Shown in pieces: positions 59,721-64,000 of a DNA stretch of 64,000 nucleotides. Position 1 is the stretch's first letter; each line of letters begins with the position of its first letter. A program made the translations under genes and the position numbers. The DNA is from Bacteroidia bacterium (GTDB lineage Bacteria > Bacteroidota > Bacteroidia > 2-12-FULL-35-15). The notes under the pieces are model-generated. The model worked only from the letters and a program-made list of their open reading frames with translations, did not search any database and was not told the DNA's origin. The stretch is from assembly GCA_030654175.1 (NCBI GenBank), contig JAURXZ010000001.1:124001-188000 (forward strand). Reading direction: 5' to 3'.

Positions 59721-61790
59721 ATGAGCTTCACCTATCCAGCATTTTTATTTGCACTCTCGGCAATCGCCATTCCCATTATTATTCATTTATTTAATTTCCG
59801 GAAGTTCAAGACCGTTTATTTCAGCAATATTCGCTTTTTAAAAGAAGTTAAAGAGGAAACCCAGGCTAAATCCAAACTCAAACATTTATTAGTTTTAGCT
59901 GCACGTATCCTGGCTATTAGCTTTTTGGTCTTCGCTTTTGCTCAACCTTTTATTCCTGTTGAAAACAAAAAAGTAGTGGTTGGCGATAAGGTTGTAAGCA
60001 TCTTTGTTGATAATTCCTTTAGCATGGATGCGATCAATGTAAATGGAACACTGTTGGACGATGCAAAAAAACGTGCTTCAGAAATTGTTTCCGCATATAA
60101 ACCTACCGACCGTTTTCAATTGCTTACCAATGATTTTGAAGGTAAACATCAACGTTTAGTCAATAAAGAAGAATTTATTGAACTTTTGGATGAAGTAAAA
60201 ATAAGTCCTGCCAGCCATAGTCTCTCCGAAATTGTAACCCGTCAAATGGATGTATTACAAAATAAAGGAAATGAAATTAAGGTGTCCTTTATCGTTTCCG
60301 ACTTTCAAAAAAGCATTGTAAATATTGACAAAATTAAAAATGATACTGCTATCAGCTTTAATTTTGTTCCTTTAATTGCCGTGCAAAAAGACAATGTTTA
60401 TATTGATACCTGCTGGTTTGAAACTCCCGTGCGTCAATTTAATCAAATAGAGAAATTGCATGTTCGCATTAAAAATGTGTCGGATAAAGTTTTAGAAAAC
60501 AATTCTATTAAATTATTCATCAATGAAATTCAAAAAACGCCTGCAAGTTTTAACATTGATAAAGAATCAGAAACAGAGATAATTCTTTCTTTTTCCTCTA
60601 AAGAAACAGGTTTACAGCATTGCCGCATTGAATTGAACGATTACCCGGTTACCTTTGATGATACGTTTTATTTTAGCTTTGAAGTGGCTAAAAATATCCC
60701 TGTGTTATGTATAAATTCTTCAACTACAGATATCGCAAGATCTGAAAGCCCTTATCTGAATAAGCTTTTCGGATCCGACTCATTATTTGTATTGAAAAAT
60801 TCTCCTGAAAATAAACTCGATTATTCTTCACTTTCCAGTAATAAACTGATCGTATTAAATGAATTAAAAACGATCACATCAGGCTTGGCACAAGAGCTGA
60901 AACGCTTTATGAGTAATGGTGGAAGTGTATTGGTTTTCCCAAATCCGCAAAGCGATTTGAATTCTTACAGAGAATTTTTATTGGCCGCAAATGCTAATTA
61001 TTACGAAGCTTTGGATACCCTAAATACTAAGGTAGATAAAGTGAATCTGGAACATGATATTTATAAAGATGTATTTGATAAAAAAACATTTAGCGCCACC
61101 AACCTTAATTTACCTATTGTAAGTAAGCATTATAGGATCTCAAAAACGACAAAAAGTAACGAAGAGTATTTACTCAGATTACAAAATGATGATGTTTTTT
61201 TAAGTAAGTATGATGTGGATAAAGGTAAGTTATACCTCTCATCCGTGTCGTTACAACCGGATTTCAGCAACTTTGGTAAACATTCTATTTTTGTTCCTAC
61301 TCTATATAAAATCGGGATCTATAGCCAGAGTACTCAACCATTGTTTTATACAATTGGAACTGATGAAGTTATTGAATCTGCAAATGTTTTAACGGGCGAA
61401 AATGTATTTCACATTCGTAATTTAAAATCTGATTTTGATATCATTCCCGAGCATAAAGTAATGGATGCAAAAACCGAAATATTGGTGCACAATCAAATTA
61501 CCAATGCCGGTAATTATAACTTATTTGCCGGTAAAGATTTGATTTCAGGACTTTCCTTCAACTTTAACCGTAAGGAATCTGACTTAAATTGTTTTACCTC
61601 TGATGAACTAAAAGAACAATTGGTAAATAAAAATTTCAATAATTTCAATATCCTGGAAACAGGCACACAAGACCTAAAACAATCCTTAATGGAGATAGAA
61701 CAGGGTAAAAAACTTTGGAAACTCTGTATTATTTTGGCTTTGTTATTTTTAGCTGTGGAAGGTTTGTTATTACGTTTTATGAAGGGGTGA
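59721..61790 (+). CDS. BatA-type membrane protein with von Willebrand factor A-like domain
   Basis: 689 aa. The N-terminus (SFTYPAFLFALSAIAIPIII and HLFNFRKFKTVYFSNIRFLK, EE) is the double-membrane-helix BatA domain, followed by a VWA domain with the MIDAS-like DNSFSMD (residues about 94-100). The central part is periplasmic beta-rich, and the C-terminus ends in a membrane anchor (CIILALLFLAVEGLLL). Bacteroidota aerotolerance-type clusters contain such proteins, but here the gene is not among bat operon partners. The start at ATG 59,721 lies only 8 nt after a TAACTTTG box (59,706-59,713), so a very short leader is possible. Confidence 0.85.
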   Translation: MSFTYPAFLFALSAIAIPIIIHLFNFRKFKTVYFSNIRFLKEVKEETQAKSKLKHLLVLAARILAISFLVFAFAQPFIPVENKKVVVGDKVVSIFVDNSFSMDAINVNGTLLDDAKKRASEIVSAYKPTDRFQLLTNDFEGKHQRLVNKEEFIELLDEVKISPASHSLSEIVTRQMDVLQNKGNEIKVSFIVSDFQKSIVNIDKIKNDTAISFNFVPLIAVQKDNVYIDTCWFETPVRQFNQIEKLHVRIKNVSDKVLENNSIKLFINEIQKTPASFNIDKESETEIILSFSSKETGLQHCRIELNDYPVTFDDTFYFSFEVAKNIPVLCINSSTTDIARSESPYLNKLFGSDSLFVLKNSPENKLDYSSLSSNKLIVLNELKTITSGLAQELKRFMSNGGSVLVFPNPQSDLNSYREFLLAANANYYEALDTLNTKVDKVNLEHDIYKDVFDKKTFSATNLNLPIVSKHYRISKTTKSNEEYLLRLQNDDVFLSKYDVDKGKLYLSSVSLQPDFSNFGKHSIFVPTLYKIGIYSQSTQPLFYTIGTDEVIESANVLTGENVFHIRNLKSDFDIIPEHKVMDAKTEILVHNQITNAGNYNLFAGKDLISGLSFNFNRKESDLNCFTSDELKEQLVNKNFNNFNILETGTQDLKQSLMEIEQGKKLWKLCIILALLFLAVEGLLLRFMKG

Positions 61791-61817
61791 AAAATTGATT
61801 TGAAAAATATCAAATCA

Positions 61818-61840
61818 TCAAATTATCAAATTACCAAATT
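61818..61840. repeat. AT-rich repeat matching the arm at 24,411-24,433
   Basis: This 23-nt stretch, TCAAATTATCAAATTACCAA(ATT), differs at one base from the right arm of the palindrome at 24,411-24,433. It ends at the base before the ATG of the dihydroorotase-like gene, so it could influence its translation start. Confidence 0.7.
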
Positions 61841-63106
61841 ATGAATATACTCATCAAATCGGCTCACATTATCGACTCTAAGTCACCATACAATGGTAAA
61901 GTCGTGGATGTGTTAATTGAAAATGGAATGATCAGTTCCATTAAATCAAAGATAGTTCCTCAAAAAAATGTTAAGGTAATTGAAGCTAAAAATCTTCATT
62001 TGTCGGCCGGTTGGTTGGATATGCAGGTAAGTTTCTGTGATCCCGGATTTGAACATAAAGAGGATCTAAACAGCGGTATTAGCGCTGCCATTGCAGGTGG
62101 ATACACAGGGGTGGCAGTTGTATCATCAACAAATCCTCCAATTCATTCCAAAGGCGATGTTCAGTATATCAAAAATAAAACGGTCAATTCTATTGTAGAT
62201 GTCCATCCAATTGGTACTGTATCATACCGTCAGGAAGGAAAAGACATCTCCGAAATGTATGATATGCAGCAGGCAGGAGCTGTAGCATTTTCTGATGATA
62301 AAAAACCGATCACGGATGCAGGATTGCTAATGCGCGCCTTATTGTATTCACAAAATTTTGGAAGCTTAATTATCACCCATTGCGATGAAAAATCCATTTC
62401 CCAGGATGGTAAAATGAATGAAGGTGCCACTTCTACAATACTTGGTTTAAAGGGGATACCAGCACTAGCTGAAGAATTAATGGTTGGCCGAAATATCTTT
62501 TTAGCAGAATACACCAACGCACCTATTCATATTTCAAATATTTCTACTCAAAAATCAGTAAGCCTGATAAAACAAGCCAAAGCAAGCGGACTGAAAATTA
62601 CCGCATCTATAAATGCATACAACATTGCACTGGATGATACAGCTTTGCTGGGCTTTGATAGCAATTATAAACTGAACCCTCCCTTACGTATTAAATCGGA
62701 TATGGAAGCCCTGCGCAAAGGACTTGCTGATGGAACAATTGATGCGATCACCAGCGACCACCGGCCCCAGGATATAGAAACAAAAGATATAGAATTTGAT
62801 TACGCTTCTAACGGAATGATTGGCCTGGAAAGTGCTTTCGGTCTGATCAATACGAACAAGGGGAAAATAAAATTGGAAACAATCATTGATGCGCTTACAA
62901 TAAACCCTCGTACCATATTAAAGCTCGAACAACCTAAAATTGCTGAAGGACAGCAGGCAAATATCACTTTATTCGATCCTGAAGCTGAATGGATCTTTGA
63001 GAAAAAGAGTATTCGATCCAAATCGACTAACACACCCTTCATTGGAACAAAATTCAAAGGGAAAGTAATTGGGATCATCAATAAAAAACAATCACATTTT
63101 AATTAA
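61841..63106 (+). CDS. Dihydroorotase-like protein lacking the metal-binding HxH motif
   Basis: 421 aa of the amidohydrolase/DHOase family. The metal-binding DMHVHxRxPG segment reads DMQVSFCDPGFEHKED here (Gln62 and Ser64 replace the two His). SGISAAIAGGYTGVAVVSST, TVSYRQEGKDIS, LIITHCDEKSI and DAITSDHRPQDIE follow the barrel order, with SDHRP in the place of TDHAPH. Such variants are known in Bacteroidota and Pseudomonas as non-catalytic partners (PyrC-prime/PyrX) of aspartate transcarbamoylase. A role in pyrimidine synthesis is plausible, catalysis unlikely. Confidence 0.85.
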   Translation: MNILIKSAHIIDSKSPYNGKVVDVLIENGMISSIKSKIVPQKNVKVIEAKNLHLSAGWLDMQVSFCDPGFEHKEDLNSGISAAIAGGYTGVAVVSSTNPPIHSKGDVQYIKNKTVNSIVDVHPIGTVSYRQEGKDISEMYDMQQAGAVAFSDDKKPITDAGLLMRALLYSQNFGSLIITHCDEKSISQDGKMNEGATSTILGLKGIPALAEELMVGRNIFLAEYTNAPIHISNISTQKSVSLIKQAKASGLKITASINAYNIALDDTALLGFDSNYKLNPPLRIKSDMEALRKGLADGTIDAITSDHRPQDIETKDIEFDYASNGMIGLESAFGLINTNKGKIKLETIIDALTINPRTILKLEQPKIAEGQQANITLFDPEAEWIFEKKSIRSKSTNTPFIGTKFKGKVIGIINKKQSHFN

Positions 63107-63114
63107 TATGCTTT

Positions 63115-63212
63115 GGGCGTTCCACTTTCTGAAAAAGAAAGTGGCGGGCTTTTCACTTCAATCTTTTTGTGAAGAACAAAAAGGATTTTCGTTGCAATCC
63201 CTAACGCAGGCA
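63115..63212 (+). repeat. Dispersed nested-hairpin repeat, copy 3
   Basis: GGGCGTTCC, hairpin 1 CCACTTTCT / AGAAAGTGG, GCGGGCTTTTCACTTCAATC, hairpin 2 CTTTTTGT / ACAAAAAG, GGATTTTCGTTGCAATCCC, TAACGCAGGCA. It begins 8 nt after the dihydroorotase-like stop and shares copy 1's hairpin 2 while its hairpin 1 has compensating changes. Confidence 0.85.
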
Positions 63213-63271
63213 TTGCAATCGAAAATCTTATATTCACGAGAACTTAGAAGAAGATACAGCTCATCAATTAT

Positions 63272-64000
63272 TTAACTCAAGCTCATTAACTGCTCCTCGA
63301 TCGCTTTTATCTTTGCTTCGGCATCAGCTTGTTTTTTCTTTTCGTTGGCAATCATCTCCGGCTTTGCATTTGCAACAAATTTCTCGTTGCTTAGCTTTAT
63401 TTCTACCGATTTTAAAAACCCCTTGTTGTATTCAAGATCTTTTGCTAAACGTTCTTTTTCAACTTCTATATCAATGTTTTGTGAAATTGGAACGTAAAAT
63501 TCAGCATGCTTCAAAACAAATGACAGCGCACCATCCACCTTTTGATTTACATATTCAAAACTACTTAAATTACATAGTTTGATTATAATGCCATCATACG
63601 ATTTTATGATCTCGCCCTGATTTACCTTTTCAAATACTTTTAATTTCTCTTTTGGTGAAATGTTTTTTTGTTTACGGATAGTTCTGATATTCGAAATTAC
63701 TTCCATTACCACTTCAAAATCCTTTAAAATGGCTGTGTTTTCCTTCACTGCTATCGGCCATTCCGCAACAATGATGCAATCTTTCTCTTTACGTTCAGCA
63801 ATCAAATGCCAGATCTCTTCCGTAATAAAAGGCATAAAAGGATGCAATACTTTCAATATTTTTTCAAAGAAAATAATTGTAGCATCATACGTTGCTTTAT
63901 CAATTGGTAATGATTTACCATCAACAAACTCCGGTTTGATCATTTCTAAATACCAGGCACAGAAATCGTCCCAAACTAATTTGTAGGTGGTCATCAATGC
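63272..64000 (-). CDS. valS: Valyl-tRNA synthetase, C-terminal part (runs off the window)
   Basis: The last ~242 residues and stop are present: TYKLVWDDFCAWYLEMIKPE, FFEKILKVLHPFMPFITEEI, WHLIAERKEKDCIIVAEWPI, then a helical anticodon-binding and coiled-coil C-terminus (DIEVEKERLAKDLEYNKGFL, KPEMIANEKKKQADAEAK). The order matches the anticodon-binding domain and C-terminal coiled-coil arm of ValRS. The catalytic domain lies beyond the window edge. Confidence 0.95.
   Translation of the reverse strand, partial: ALMTTYKLVWDDFCAWYLEMIKPEFVDGKSLPIDKATYDATIIFFEKILKVLHPFMPFITEEIWHLIAERKEKDCIIVAEWPIAVKENTAILKDFEVVMEVISNIRTIRKQKNISPKEKLKVFEKVNQGEIIKSYDGIIIKLCNLSSFEYVNQKVDGALSFVLKHAEFYVPISQNIDIEVEKERLAKDLEYNKGFLKSVEIKLSNEKFVANAKPEMIANEKKKQADAEAKIKAIEEQLMSLS

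Overview
The window is AT-rich DNA from a member of the Bacteroidota. The housekeeping genes (topoisomerase IV, XerD, MiaA, RbfA, DusB, BatA-type protein, ValS) look like Bacteroidota orthologues. Shine-Dalgarno sequences are rare, candidate promoters fit the TTG / TAnnTTTG pattern, and spacers are full of A/T-rich palindromes. I cannot name a genus.

Positions 1 to about 22,775 are the right-hand part of an integrative element (ICE or prophage; no structural or conjugation gene is in view). A divergent regulatory switch (repressor on +, two small helix-turn-helix genes on -) at 21.3-22.7 kb begins a long leftward gene train: small hypotheticals, a PAPS-reductase-like PP-loop enzyme, a winged-helix replication-initiator-like protein, a GT-B glycosyltransferase, a PDDEXK (DUF1016) nuclease and a conserved mobile-element protein. 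A 0.4-kb noncoding array of about 26-nt imperfect repeats (12,701-13,114) then precedes a second leftward operon. This holds a 1627-aa N6-adenine methyltransferase, a 100-aa protein, a ~1583-aa SNF2-type helicase, several small proteins and a DnaA-domain-IV-like protein. The methylase-helicase pair looks like a split version of the giant polyvalent proteins carried by phages and conjugative elements. The element abuts the 3' end of an intact tRNA-Met(CAT). A second 5' half of a tRNA-Met lies about 235 bp further right, a sign of past site-specific integration.

From 23.2 kb rightwards the DNA is ordinary chromosome. 23.2-30.5 kb: a histone-tail/START-like fusion, a PAP2 phosphatase, two GT39-type membrane glycosyltransferases, a GT2 enzyme and a fatty acid desaturase. 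30.6-39.1 kb: MsrA lipoprotein, a secreted coiled-coil protein, a cluster of small membrane proteins with a winged-helix regulator and a DUF4173-like membrane protein carrying a leucine-rich-repeat domain, then DUF1361 and diacylglycerol/undecaprenol kinase. 39.3-45.7 kb: a conserved protein, an IS200-like/RAYT transposase unit flanked by REP-like hairpins, and parC-parE. 46-53 kb: aroQ, xerD, miaA, a PRiA4-ORF3-like acidic protein, CCA-type nucleotidyltransferase, tsaC, a truncated RluA-type protein and a VIT transporter. 53-64 kb: MsbA-like exporter, rbfA, a LolC/E-type permease that seems to start with CTG, dusB, a CPBP protease, a BatA-type protein, a non-catalytic dihydroorotase and the C-terminus of valS.

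The chromosomal half has several dispersed repeat families: nested hairpins in three copies with covarying stems, long perfect palindromes at operon ends, a heptanucleotide array, a 73-nt tandem duplication, and one repeat that seems to have inserted in frame inside a glycosyltransferase gene. The most unusual items are the split methylase/helicase operon with its upstream repeat array, the tRNA half-copy, the coding-region repeat insertion and the two domain fusions.
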